A stretch of 24,884 bases of DNA from a virus, in IMG/VR virus record IMGVR_UViG_3300046002_000386, positions 1 to 24,884 of that record; one strand, written 5' to 3'. Shown here piece by piece: positions 1 through 5,914 of this stretch (positions within the stretch are counted from its first letter, which is position 1; every line of letters begins with the position of its first letter). The translations under genes and the position numbers were made by a program. The notes below the pieces were generated by a model. That model saw only the letters and a list, made by a program, of their open reading frames with translations, was not told where the DNA came from and ran no database searches.

Positions 1-29
1 AAGGTTTTAACACTGGGGCTTTTTTTTGC

Positions 30-527
30 TTACTTCTTAGCCCAAGGTGGGGCGGCTTTAGCAGGGGCAGCGGCTGGCGCTGTAGAAGCATTAAACGGCG
101 TAGTAGGCATGGCAGCAGGTACAGCACCGGATAATGCTTTAAATCCTTTAACGTCGTTGCTATCTCCGTATTGTTCATCTCGGCGTATGCTCAACTTGAT
201 AGCCAGTTGGCCACCGATAAGCATATCAGTGTCTGTTACCTTGGCCAAACCAGTAGCGCGCATGATCTGGCCTAATTGTTCGCGGCCAATTTCCTCGGCT
301 TTTTGATTCGGGTTTTTAATATTCAGGTTGCCAAATACAACTCTACCTTGCATTGTCGGGCCGGTAACTTGGTATTTGATGGCGATATATTGGCCGTTGC
401 CTGCCTTGGTTGATTTCAACTCAGCACCGGCAATCGTTACGTTGTACCAACCTTCGGGCAGCGGGTCAAAACTGCTGGTTGATACGGGCATATCTGCAAC
501 GTTAAACTCTTGATCTAAAAAAGCCAT
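30..527 (-). CDS. DUF669-type phage protein (putative ssDNA-binding partner of the recombinase)
   Basis: 165 aa. The start at 527 (protein begins MAFLDQEFNV) is preferred over an upstream in-frame ATG at 587 because AAGGA lies just before it and the longer form would run far into the upstream gene. Residues 1-130 carry the pattern I associate with DUF669: a PLPEGWYNV strand near the N-terminus, then GQYIAIKYQV, and a region ending QLGQIMRATGL. The tail is low-complexity Ala/Pro and ends WAKK; flexible tails of this kind occur in SSB-like proteins. Family knowledge: DUF669 genes often sit beside Sak4/RecA-like ATPases in phage recombination modules, as here. An ssDNA-binding role is inference from that pairing, not from a visible OB-fold motif. 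It is the last gene of the leftward operon seen in the window; the operon may continue past position 1. Confidence 0.8.
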   Translation of the reverse strand: MAFLDQEFNVADMPVSTSSFDPLPEGWYNVTIAGAELKSTKAGNGQYIAIKYQVTGPTMQGRVVFGNLNIKNPNQKAEEIGREQLGQIMRATGLAKVTDTDMLIGGQLAIKLSIRRDEQYGDSNDVKGFKALSGAVPAAMPTTPFNASTAPAAAPAKAAPPWAKK

Positions 528-531
528 GATG

Positions 532-924
532 TTATTCCTTGAAAGTAATTGAGAAAGATGTGCGGCCAGGGGTTGAAGTAATAGCACCTAGTAGCGGGGT
601 AGTTATTGAGTTATCAGCCTGTTTCCAAACTGTCGCGTTTATTTCCGGTTTCCATCGGAAAAGTGAACCAAGATGATCTGACAAACCGGCTTCAGCGGCC
701 AACTCTTGCAACTTTGCAGCGTCCACCTTTTTGTCAATCCGTCCTACCATCTTGATAATAAAGCCATCGTGCTTAATGGTTTCAGTGCCCTCCAGTACTC
801 CAATTTGTAGAGCTTGTAACATTTGATCTTCCACCTCGCGGCGAGCTTGTACGGCGTTAGCTTCAGCTTGTTTGTACGCCATCCAAGCATCGGCCATTAG
901 TTTTAAATCATCAAAATCAGGCAT
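532..924 (-). CDS. Small phage protein of unknown function in the recombination operon
   Basis: 130 aa, starting at ATG 924 with AAGGA upstream (AAGGAATTTATATG). The N-terminal 45 residues are predicted helical (LKLMADAWMAYKQAEANAVQ followed by a charged stretch). The rest looks mixed alpha/beta, with a KLQELAAEAGLSDHLGSLFRW segment and a C-terminal strand FSITFKE. It lies 9 nt downstream of the MazG-like gene and 4 nt upstream of the DUF669 gene, so it is almost certainly co-transcribed and translationally linked to both. I believe similar small proteins sit in the recombination modules of other phages, but I do not recognise a function. An accessory to the ATPase/DUF669 pair is the natural guess. 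Confidence 0.75.
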   Translation of the reverse strand: MPDFDDLKLMADAWMAYKQAEANAVQARREVEDQMLQALQIGVLEGTETIKHDGFIIKMVGRIDKKVDAAKLQELAAEAGLSDHLGSLFRWKPEINATVWKQADNSITTPLLGAITSTPGRTSFSITFKE

Positions 925-933
925 ATAAATTCC

Positions 934-1380
934 TTAAACAAAATCAGTTAAATCAGGGGCAGTCCATCCGTCCGGCTTGCCAATCTTGCCACCGCGCAAA
1001 ATTACAGGCTTACCATCTATTAGCTTTGCATCATTGCTATTAAGTACAGCATCATCAGCATCTTCTTTATTAAAACCTGCAAAATAAGCAATACCATTAC
1101 CAGTCACTTCGATGTCGCAAAGCGCATCTAAAGCATCAACACGCAAATGGCTGGGAATATAAACAAAGTTTTCACGGTTTTTTAATTTGTTTGCAAACCA
1201 CACCAGATCAGTAATGCTGCGCTCTAGCAAACGTGCATAACCGTCCTTGTCGGTGCGTAAACTTGCTAAAAACTCGCATATTTCCTCCAACTGGCATCCA
1301 ATCTGGACGCTAACGTTTTCCTCTATTTGCTCTTTACCGCAGGCTGCAAGCCAATCAGCGGTACGTTCAAAATTACTCAT
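934..1380 (-). CDS. MazG-like / PRA-PH-type all-alpha NTP pyrophosphohydrolase
   Basis: 148 aa. Two blocks fit the all-alpha NTP-PPase superfamily: an acidic helix QLEEICEFLASL near residues 30-42 and a second helix DALDALCDIEVTGNG near 80-95 carrying the acidic metal-binding residues. The C-terminal AVLNSNDAKLIDGKP, then a lysine-rich GKIGKP and APDL, matches the phage version of the family, where SN(x)SK...DGK...GK...PDL is usual. Likely role: hydrolysis of a nucleoside triphosphate or related nucleotide to the monophosphate plus pyrophosphate, shaping the nucleotide pool or removing an alarmone or modified nucleotide. The exact substrate cannot be read from sequence. The start ATG (1378-1380) overlaps the stop of the upstream ATPase gene by one base (TAATG), pointing to translational coupling. 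Confidence 0.75.
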   Translation of the reverse strand: MSNFERTADWLAACGKEQIEENVSVQIGCQLEEICEFLASLRTDKDGYARLLERSITDLVWFANKLKNRENFVYIPSHLRVDALDALCDIEVTGNGIAYFAGFNKEDADDAVLNSNDAKLIDGKPVILRGGKIGKPDGWTAPDLTDFV

Positions 1381-2042
1381 TATTTAGCACCTCCAATTTT
1401 AGAAATAATCACACCAAGATCAGGCGCTTCCCAACTTGACAACTTACCGCTGCGATCTTTAGCCAACCAGAGGCCGTCAGAATCACACATTAGCGCACGC
1501 TGGGTGTTACCTTCAGCATCCTTCTCTACTCGCAAAGCTAGCACCTCATCGAAAAAATAGGGCAATGCTTGGCCTGTTTTATTACCTGGCATAGATGGGC
1601 TGTACAGTACGCGCCCCATTTCATCTTGGGTTTTTTCCAACTTTGCAGTCATAAGCACATGCTTTGGCAGGTCACGAAAGGCGCGGATAATATCGGCCAT
1701 CTGTTCCTGCATAGCACCATATGCGGCGCGTGGGTCTTTGTTTACCTTTTTTTCATGGTTCAGGCACACTTCAGCAACTTCGGATGCAGAATCAAGCACT
1801 ACGCTTGCAAAGTCTGAATTTAGCGCATATGTGTATGCTTCGCGCAGGTCTGCCATGCTACTAATTTCAATGTATGGCAAGTCTGCATCTTGAATGCTAA
1901 GCAGGCCACCTTCGGCACTTAAAACAATAGGGTTTGGCATTGTTTTAATTAACGTAGTCTTACCAGCACCAGCGGCACCGTAAACAAGTAATTTAACACC
2001 ATTGGCACTAAGGCCGCTGGTACGTTTTAGATTGATAGCCAT
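1380..2042 (-). CDS. Sak4-like RecA-fold ATPase (phage recombinase / ssDNA annealing)
   Basis: 220 aa. The start at 2042 (MAINLKRTSG) is chosen over an upstream ATG at 2123 because AAAAAAGGAG stands just before it and the longer form would cover the promoter region. Walker A is GAAGAGKTT at residues 22-30 (Lys28); Walker B is SVVLDS with Asp84; a later conserved segment reads HVLMTAKLEK. This is the AAA_24/Sak4 pattern, a single-domain RecA-like ATPase that phages use for single-strand annealing or strand exchange, usually together with an SSB. Downstream in the same leftward operon are a MazG-like enzyme, a small unknown and a DUF669 protein. Transcription probably starts from the divergent region at 2094-2123. 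Confidence is high for the ATPase fold, lower for the precise recombination activity. Confidence 0.85.
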   Translation of the reverse strand: MAINLKRTSGLSANGVKLLVYGAAGAGKTTLIKTMPNPIVLSAEGGLLSIQDADLPYIEISSMADLREAYTYALNSDFASVVLDSASEVAEVCLNHEKKVNKDPRAAYGAMQEQMADIIRAFRDLPKHVLMTAKLEKTQDEMGRVLYSPSMPGNKTGQALPYFFDEVLALRVEKDAEGNTQRALMCDSDGLWLAKDRSGKLSSWEAPDLGVIISKIGGAK

Positions 2043-2081
2043 TTGGCTCTCCTTTTTTACAACCTTCTGGAGATCAGTTCG

Positions 2082-2108
2082 TTGCATGGCTGAATTGTAG
2101 CATACAAT
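2082..2108 (+). promoter_or_regulatory. Candidate rightward promoter for HTH gene and primase
   Basis: TTGCAT (2082-2087) and TACAAT (2103-2108) are separated by 15 nt, shorter than ideal, so the -35 assignment is weak; the -10 is a 5/6 match. It is the best placed candidate for the plus-strand early genes starting at 2155, and its -10 is the right arm of the palindrome. Confidence 0.35.
2094..2108. promoter_or_regulatory. 15-bp palindrome, probable operator
   Basis: ATTGTA-GCA-TACAAT is a perfect 6-bp inverted repeat with a 3-bp centre. One arm is the candidate -10 of the leftward promoter and the other arm the candidate -10 of the rightward promoter. Short dyads of this size are typical targets of XRE/Cro-type repressors, and a 56-aa XRE-like gene starts 47 nt to the right. 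That this protein binds here is inference. Confidence 0.5.
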
Positions 2109-2123
2109 ATGGCGCATAAGCAA
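2094..2123 (-). promoter_or_regulatory. Candidate leftward promoter for the recombination operon
   Basis: On the minus strand TTGCTT (2118-2123) is followed after 18 nt by TACAAT (2094-2099), a reasonable sigma-70 match about 50-80 nt upstream of the ATPase start codon. It is the only good candidate in the 112-nt divergent gap. The -10 hexamer is one arm of the palindrome described separately, so binding there should block RNA polymerase. Confidence 0.5.
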
Positions 2124-2154
2124 ACTTTTTCACACTTTTTTTAAAGAGGACATC

Positions 2155-2325
2155 ATGACACTGGATGAGATTAAACAAAACCTGCAAGATAGGAACCTTA
2201 AAGCGGTAGCTTTAAATACAGGCGTAAGCCCTCACACACTGTATAGATTAGTGCGCGGCATGGTTACACCCCACCCATCAACTTTGCAGGTAATTAGCAG
2301 CTACTTAAAGGCATCACATGGCTGA
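2155..2325 (+). CDS. Small XRE-type helix-turn-helix regulator (Cro-sized)
   Basis: 56 aa. It starts MTLDEIKQNLQDRNL and continues with an HTH-like segment AVALNTGVSPHTLYRLVRG (about residues 17-35), followed by HPSTLQVISSYL. The order 'LKAVA...TGVSPHTLYRLVRG' is the usual recognition-helix layout of the Cro/CI-like fold. AGAGGA precedes the ATG by about 5 nt. The stop (2323-2325) lies inside the primase coding region, 8 nt past its ATG, so the two are translationally linked. It is the first gene of the rightward transcript, the place occupied by cro in lambdoid phages. It probably represses one or both divergent promoters. No CI-like partner is visible nearby. Confidence 0.8.
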   Translation: MTLDEIKQNLQDRNLKAVALNTGVSPHTLYRLVRGMVTPHPSTLQVISSYLKASHG

Positions 2326-4117
2326 TATATCGCACATATTGGGCGGGTCATGGGAACCTACACAAAAATACGTTAAAAGCTGTGAAGATCAGCTACGTGA
2401 TGCAATGCTAGACCGTGGCATTACACCACCACCAGACCTATCTATAGATGGCAAATTGCACAGGTTTCGCAGTGGCACCAAAGGCGAAGGCGGTCACGAT
2501 AAGTCCGGCTGGTATGTAATTTATGGCGATGGCATACCATCGGGACAATTTGGAGATTGGCGCACTGGCGAGGCTATCAATTTCAGAGCTGACATTGGCC
2601 GTGATTTAAGCATGGCAGAGCAATTGACCAACACACGCCGGCAGGCCGAAGCTAAAGCCATGCGCGAAGCTGAGTTAAAGATAACACGGCAGGCGGCTGA
2701 AAACACCGTAGAAAAGATATGGGTTGAAGGCGGTATAGCAAGCGCACAGCATCCATACCTGACCCGTAAAGGCATACAGCCACACGGCGCAAGAGTAACC
2801 GGAGACGGGCGTTTAATCGTACCGCTTTACGGCATAGATAACAAACTTAGCAGCTTGCAATATATCGATGAATCAGGCGGTAAGTTGTATCACTCAGGCG
2901 GTCAAGCTGGGGGCAAATTTTGGATGATTGGCACGTTAGACGAGCCTGGCACGTTATACGTTGGCGAAGGCTTCGCAACCGCGGCCACTATCCATGAGAT
3001 TACTAAGCGGCCATGTGTAGTGGCTTACAGTGCAAGCAGTTTGCCGTCAGTCGTGCAAGCATGGCGCGAGAAGCTAGGCGTAACGCAAGAGATTGTTATC
3101 GTAGCTGATAACGATAGCCATGGCGTAGGCCAAAAGTATGCTGACCAAGCCAGTGCCAAATATGGGGCGCGGGTTGTAATGCCACCAATTGTAGGTATGG
3201 ATGCAAATGATTACTTAGTAGCAGGCCATGATTTAGCGGCATTGCTTAATCCACCAGCTAGCGATTGGCTAATTCAAGCCGATGATTTTTGCGCACAACC
3301 ATCACCCATTAGCTGGCTTGTAAAGAACTGGATACAGGCGCAGGCTCTTGTTATGGTGCATGGCCCATCTGGAGGCGGTAAAACGTTTGCAGTGCTAGAT
3401 TGGTGTTTACGCATTGCCAGTGGCGGCGGCTTATGGATGGATAAGCACAAAGTAAAGGCCGGCGGGATTGTGTACCTAGCAGGTGAAGGCCATCATGGTT
3501 TACGCGGTCGTGTAGCGGCATGGAAGCAGGCGCACGGCGTTAAAAAGTTAAATATGTGGCTAAGCAAAGACGGATGCGATTTAAACACACCAGAAGGTTA
3601 TTTACGTGTTGTAACAAATATCAGGGCATTGCCTAACGTTCCAGAGATCATAACGGTTGACACATTGCATAGATTTTTATTGGGCGATGAGAATAGCTCG
3701 CAGGATGCCAAAACCATGCTAGACGCATGCGCAGGCTTGATGCGTGAGTTTAATTGCACCGTGATACTTGTACACCATACCGGCGTATCAGACGAGGCGC
3801 AGCATAGGGCGCGCGGGTCTAGTGCGTGGCGTGGGGCATTAGACATTGAGATTAGCATCGTACCAAGCAAAGACGATAAGCCGATGGAGATCGTACAACG
3901 TAAGTCTAAAGATGCAGAGATGGCAGAGCCGATTTACGCCAATCTTGAAACCGTGGAGATTATCGGCTGGATAGATGAAGATGGCCATGTTGTAACCAGT
4001 GCAGTGCTTGTTGAGGCTCAGGCACCAGCCAAAGCCAATAAAAAAGAATCAAAATTTAGCTCTGAGGCGCGTGTGCTCGAAAATGCTTGGTGGTCAACAA
4101 AAGCAGAAACACGATAA
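2318..4117 (+). CDS. Bifunctional DNA primase (TOPRIM) / RepA-type replicative helicase
   Basis: 599 aa, with AAAGG before the ATG. The N-terminal part has a fold-like segment around SGWYVIYGDGIPSGQFGDWR. The TOPRIM core follows: Glu217 in VGEGFATA and D264/D266 in VADNDSHG, the metal-binding residues for primer synthesis. The C-terminal half is a RecA-type hexameric helicase of the AAA_25/RepA kind: Walker A GPSGGGKT at 349-356, Walker B ITVDTL with Asp448, and H486/H487 in LVHHTG, followed by RGSSAWRGALD. It would unwind and prime phage DNA during replication. The oddity is the end: the protein stops just after ENAWWSTKAETR. From memory of the family, this element is normally followed by a further domain of about 70-80 residues; here that sequence appears as a separate gene 193 nt downstream. 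Confidence 0.9.
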   Translation: MADISHILGGSWEPTQKYVKSCEDQLRDAMLDRGITPPPDLSIDGKLHRFRSGTKGEGGHDKSGWYVIYGDGIPSGQFGDWRTGEAINFRADIGRDLSMAEQLTNTRRQAEAKAMREAELKITRQAAENTVEKIWVEGGIASAQHPYLTRKGIQPHGARVTGDGRLIVPLYGIDNKLSSLQYIDESGGKLYHSGGQAGGKFWMIGTLDEPGTLYVGEGFATAATIHEITKRPCVVAYSASSLPSVVQAWREKLGVTQEIVIVADNDSHGVGQKYADQASAKYGARVVMPPIVGMDANDYLVAGHDLAALLNPPASDWLIQADDFCAQPSPISWLVKNWIQAQALVMVHGPSGGGKTFAVLDWCLRIASGGGLWMDKHKVKAGGIVYLAGEGHHGLRGRVAAWKQAHGVKKLNMWLSKDGCDLNTPEGYLRVVTNIRALPNVPEIITVDTLHRFLLGDENSSQDAKTMLDACAGLMREFNCTVILVHHTGVSDEAQHRARGSSAWRGALDIEISIVPSKDDKPMEIVQRKSKDAEMAEPIYANLETVEIIGWIDEDGHVVTSAVLVEAQAPAKANKKESKFSSEARVLENAWWSTKAETR

Positions 4118-4139
4118 CAAAAACAACCTAAAAAAACCC

Positions 4140-4169
4140 TTTACAACCCTAATCAATATGCTATATAAT
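4140..4169 (+). promoter_or_regulatory. Strong sigma-70-type promoter
   Basis: TTTACA (4140-4145, 5/6 match) and a perfect TATAAT (4164-4169) are separated by 18 nt in an AT-rich setting. The predicted transcript start is about 4176, at the base of the first hairpin. It would drive the two small genes at 4311 and 4550 and probably the terminase small subunit. Confidence 0.65.
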
Positions 4170-4174
4170 AAGTT

Positions 4175-4215
4175 TAGGGTAGTTAAAGGCGGCAAAAATT
4201 TCGTAAACTACCCTA
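4175..4215 (+). repeat. Inverted repeat / hairpin 1 of the leader
   Basis: TAGGGTAGTT (4175-4184) and AACTACCCTA (4206-4215) are perfect 10-bp complements around a 21-nt loop. Because TACCC is repeated to 4223, the left arm could pair in a second register. There is no U-tract after it, so it does not look like a simple terminator. It begins at the predicted +1 of the promoter. Confidence 0.6.
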
Positions 4216-4232
4216 CCCTACCCATACTCCTA

Positions 4233-4258
4233 TACCCCCAGTTAGTGAAACTGGGGTA
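4233..4258 (+). repeat. Inverted repeat / hairpin 2 of the leader
   Basis: CCCCAGTT (4236-4243) pairs with AACTGGGG (4249-4256) across the loop AGTGA. Two more pairs form outside a bulged C, giving a stem of about 10 bp. It is not followed by a U-tract. It stands 52 nt before the start codon at 4311 and leaves the ribosome site free. Confidence 0.6.
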
Positions 4259-4310
4259 AAGGTGAAAGGTAGGAGGGTCGTTCGGTAATGCGGTCAACTT
4301 TGGAGCAACT

Positions 4311-4553
4311 ATGAATTGGGAAAAAAACGGGTCAAGGCCCTATATCAGCGAAAGCGGTTTAAAAAATCATTTGGAAAAACAAGGGTACTCAGCAAGCAAA
4401 ATTCGCAAGGCGGTTGACCCGTCAAATGGCGATGGACTGATCGGAGGTTTGCTTCAAGCAAACATGATTGAAACATTTGAGCATGGCTGGATTGTCATTG
4501 ACGACACATGGGCCAGCGCAATGATGGTGAGTAAGCATGGGGCGTCAGAATGA
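4311..4553 (+). CDS. Detached C-terminal-like domain of the primase-helicase
   Basis: 80 aa, ATG preceded by TTTGGAG at good spacing, so it is translated independently. Residues 8-60 read as the small helical (winged-helix-like) domain found, by my recollection, at the end of many phage TOPRIM/RepA proteins: an RPYISESGL element, a helix to LEKQGYSASKI, a DPSNGDGLIGGLL turn-helix, then FEHGWIVIDD and WASAMM. The preceding primase stops exactly at the element (WWSTKAETR) that normally leads into this domain. It may act in trans on the helicase, or be a remnant that is still translated. The stop overlaps the next start (ATGA), so the two small genes are coupled. Confidence is good that it is a gene, moderate that it is the missing primase domain. 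Confidence 0.7.
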   Translation: MNWEKNGSRPYISESGLKNHLEKQGYSASKIRKAVDPSNGDGLIGGLLQANMIETFEHGWIVIDDTWASAMMVSKHGASE

Positions 4554-5113
4554 ATCAAAAATCCTTTTATAAGCTATGCCTTTATTTTGGCGCTTTTCCA
4601 GATAGCACAAACTTTACTGTTAAACGTGATGATTTTGTGAAGTGGATGGAGAGTCAAGGTTATGCAGAGCGCACAATTAACAACCATGCAGCCCCGTCAA
4701 GACCAGGAGGAATCATCAACCAACTTATGGAAGATGGCCTTATTGAAGATGGCGGAGTTAAGCGATGGAACGTCCCATGCGTACAAAAGCTTAATGCACA
4801 AAAGCCACGCATTAAAAAACCATCAATAAAGATGTTTGCAGGTAATCCACCAGATGGTGATGGCTGGATTACTAGCACTAGGCTTGATGATGAGAATGAA
4901 TTAGGCATTGAATGGCGGTTGTTTCGCAAAGAATATGCGCCAAATTGCAATAACCTAAAAGTTGTGGCTATTGGTAAGCGCGTTCCTCACAAAGCAAATT
5001 ACTGGCTTTCATCAAAAAACGGAAAATTACTTATGACTAAAAATGCCGTGCTACTTAAACAACACCGGCCTGATATTTTTGATAATCTTAGCGAAGATTT
5101 AGAGGATTTATGA
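4550..5113 (+). CDS. Unknown protein with an N-terminal copy of the primase-tail domain
   Basis: 187 aa, starting in an ATGA overlap with the 80-aa gene. Residues 25-72 align with that protein without large gaps: FVKWMESQGYAERTI against LKNHLEKQGYSASKI, then PSRPGGIINQL against PSNGDGLIGGL, then GLIE against NMIE. The two genes therefore look like a tandem pair sharing one domain. The C-terminal 100 residues contain GDGWITSTRLDDENELGIEW and a basic segment with GKRVPHKANYWLSSKNGKLL, and end in an acidic tail (LSEDLEDL). I recognise no catalytic motif. A DNA- or primase-binding role is the most economical guess, given the shared domain and the position after the replication gene. Confidence 0.65.
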   Translation: MNQKSFYKLCLYFGAFPDSTNFTVKRDDFVKWMESQGYAERTINNHAAPSRPGGIINQLMEDGLIEDGGVKRWNVPCVQKLNAQKPRIKKPSIKMFAGNPPDGDGWITSTRLDDENELGIEWRLFRKEYAPNCNNLKVVAIGKRVPHKANYWLSSKNGKLLMTKNAVLLKQHRPDIFDNLSEDLEDL

Positions 5114-5152
5114 AGCACCACCAAGAAACCTTTAACTTTGCAACATGGAAAT

Positions 5153-5605
5153 ATGAAATACAATAAACCAATGAACACGAAAACACACACATCAAAAGCG
5201 CGGCCAATTGAAGATAAGCAAGCAATAGCTGCAAACGTTTTTAATTGCATGCGCAGTGGTATGAGTGCATACAAGGCTTGCGTAGCCTCTGGCGTGCCTC
5301 AGAGCACGTTTAATCATTGGTTGAATGATGACGCAACCATGGCGGTAGAATATGCGCGCGCGAGGGAAGACTTGCAAGAATTGATAGCCTCGCAAATCAT
5401 GGAGATTGCAGACCAAGCGCCGGCGCTTACTGCGAATGGTAGCGTGGACACTGGGGCGGTGCAAAAACAAAAGCTACAGATTGATACACGGCGCTGGCTA
5501 TTGTCCAAGCTGGCACCTAAGAAGTACGGCGATAAACTGGAGGTGTCCGGAGATGCGGCAAATCCAATTGCAATACAGCGCATTGAGCGAGTGATCGTAA
5601 AATAA
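5153..5605 (+). CDS. terS: Terminase small subunit
   Basis: 150 aa from ATG 5153. A TTG at 5138 and an ATG at 5171 are alternative in-frame starts, and no ribosome site is decisive. The N-terminal half holds a helix-turn-helix: GMSAYKACVASGVPQSTFNHWL, read as SAYKACVASGV then STFNHWL. It is followed by DATMAVEYARAREDLQELIA and then the family signature TRRWLLSKLAPKKYGDKLEV, ending in a beta strand (IERVIVK). This is the small terminase type that binds the packaging site on phage DNA as an oligomeric ring and hands it to the large subunit. The large subunit lies 824 nt further on; three small genes separate them. Confidence 0.9.
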   Translation: MKYNKPMNTKTHTSKARPIEDKQAIAANVFNCMRSGMSAYKACVASGVPQSTFNHWLNDDATMAVEYARAREDLQELIASQIMEIADQAPALTANGSVDTGAVQKQKLQIDTRRWLLSKLAPKKYGDKLEVSGDAANPIAIQRIERVIVK

Positions 5606-5628
5606 TTTTAACTTTTCTTTGTTATTGC

Positions 5629-5656
5629 TTGCAATTGTGTTTTTTAGTGATACAAT
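5629..5656 (+). promoter_or_regulatory. Candidate extended -10 promoter upstream of the terS-terL cassette
   Basis: TTGCAA (5629-5634), 16-nt spacer, then TACAAT (5651-5656) preceded by TG one base upstream (TGATACAAT), the extended -10 form. The predicted start is about 5663, close to the ribosome site of the gene at 5685. It would give the cassette and the terminase large subunit an independent transcript. Confidence 0.55.
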
Positions 5657-5684
5657 AGAGACATCAACAACGAAGGATAGCAAA

Positions 5685-5861
5685 ATGCACATGCCACACA
5701 CAATACAAACTAACATGACAATCATTGGCACAGGTGCCGATGGCTGCGATTTGCGCACATGGAACGAAGGTAAAAAAACATTTGAAGAGCGTTACGAATA
5801 CTTCCCAACCAGCCTTGGTTACAAAATCGGTTTGATTGTGGTGGTAGAAATCACAGCATAA
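5685..5861 (+). CDS. Small unknown protein (58 aa) between terminase genes
   Basis: The start at 5685 is chosen over an upstream in-frame start at 5619 because AAGGA stands 7 nt before it and a promoter overlaps the longer version. The protein starts MHMPHTIQTNMTIIGTGADG, has a charged middle (WNEGKKTFEERYEYF) and ends in a hydrophobic strand KIGLIVVVEITA. This alternation suggests a small beta-rich domain rather than a membrane protein. I do not recognise the family. Its promoter and position between terS and terL are what one expects of an accessory gene picked up by a phage. Confidence 0.6.
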   Translation: MHMPHTIQTNMTIIGTGADGCDLRTWNEGKKTFEERYEYFPTSLGYKIGLIVVVEITA

Positions 5862-5868
5862 CAACAAC

Positions 5869-5886
5869 CCGGCCAGAGATGGCCGG
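5869..5886 (+). repeat. GC-rich hairpin with GNRA tetraloop
   Basis: CCGGCCA-GAGA-TGGCCGG is a perfect 7-bp stem closed by GAGA, a GNRA loop, just after the stop of the 58-aa gene. It has no U-tract, so it is more likely an mRNA stabiliser or processing barrier than an intrinsic terminator. Confidence 0.55.
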
Positions 5887-5914
5887 TAACTAAACGAAAT
5901 AAAAAGGTAACAAA

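Larger units (their letters stand above)
4118..4310 (+). promoter_or_regulatory. 193-nt promoter-bearing region splitting the primase from its C-terminal-like domain
   Basis: This gap holds no convincing gene. It contains, in order: AACCCT motifs near 4134 and 4146, a strong promoter (4140-4169), a 10-bp hairpin (4175-4215), a run of TACCC repeats (4209-4223), a second hairpin (4233-4258) and a purine-rich stretch leading to TTTGGAG, a good ribosome site for the gene at 4311. GGTCAAC occurs at 4092-4098 and again at 4292-4298, 200 nt apart, which may be a trace of insertion or duplication or may be chance. The AT-rich left half with repeated CCCTA-type motifs would also suit an origin or protein-binding array. 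Confidence 0.5.

Noticed and set aside
1-29. T-rich run near the left edge as a terminator
   Set aside because: The run of T after GGGGCT has no adequate complementary arm at the right spacing on either strand; more sequence to the left is needed.
4036-4050. A-rich run near the primase end as a programmed -1 frameshift site
   Set aside because: The run AAAAAAG is in the wrong phase for the X XXY YYZ rule, and shifted frames meet stops before reaching the 80-aa gene.
3999-4259. Open frame of 86 codons overlapping the end of the primase and the insert
   Set aside because: It is out of frame with the primase, basic and low in pattern, has no ribosome site, and ends before the next gene. It is better explained as a by-product of the primase 3' end and AT-rich insert.
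4114-4326. A self-splicing intron splitting the primase gene
   Set aside because: The size would suit a very small group I intron, but no GACTA-type core, P7 pairing or group II domain V pattern is visible, and the downstream piece has its own promoter and ribosome site. Only cDNA across the junction could revive the idea.
5110-5166. 18-codon open frame between the 187-aa gene and terS
   Set aside because: It overlaps the preceding stop (ATGA) but has no clear ribosome site, no pattern and is very short. It could at most help couple translation into terS.
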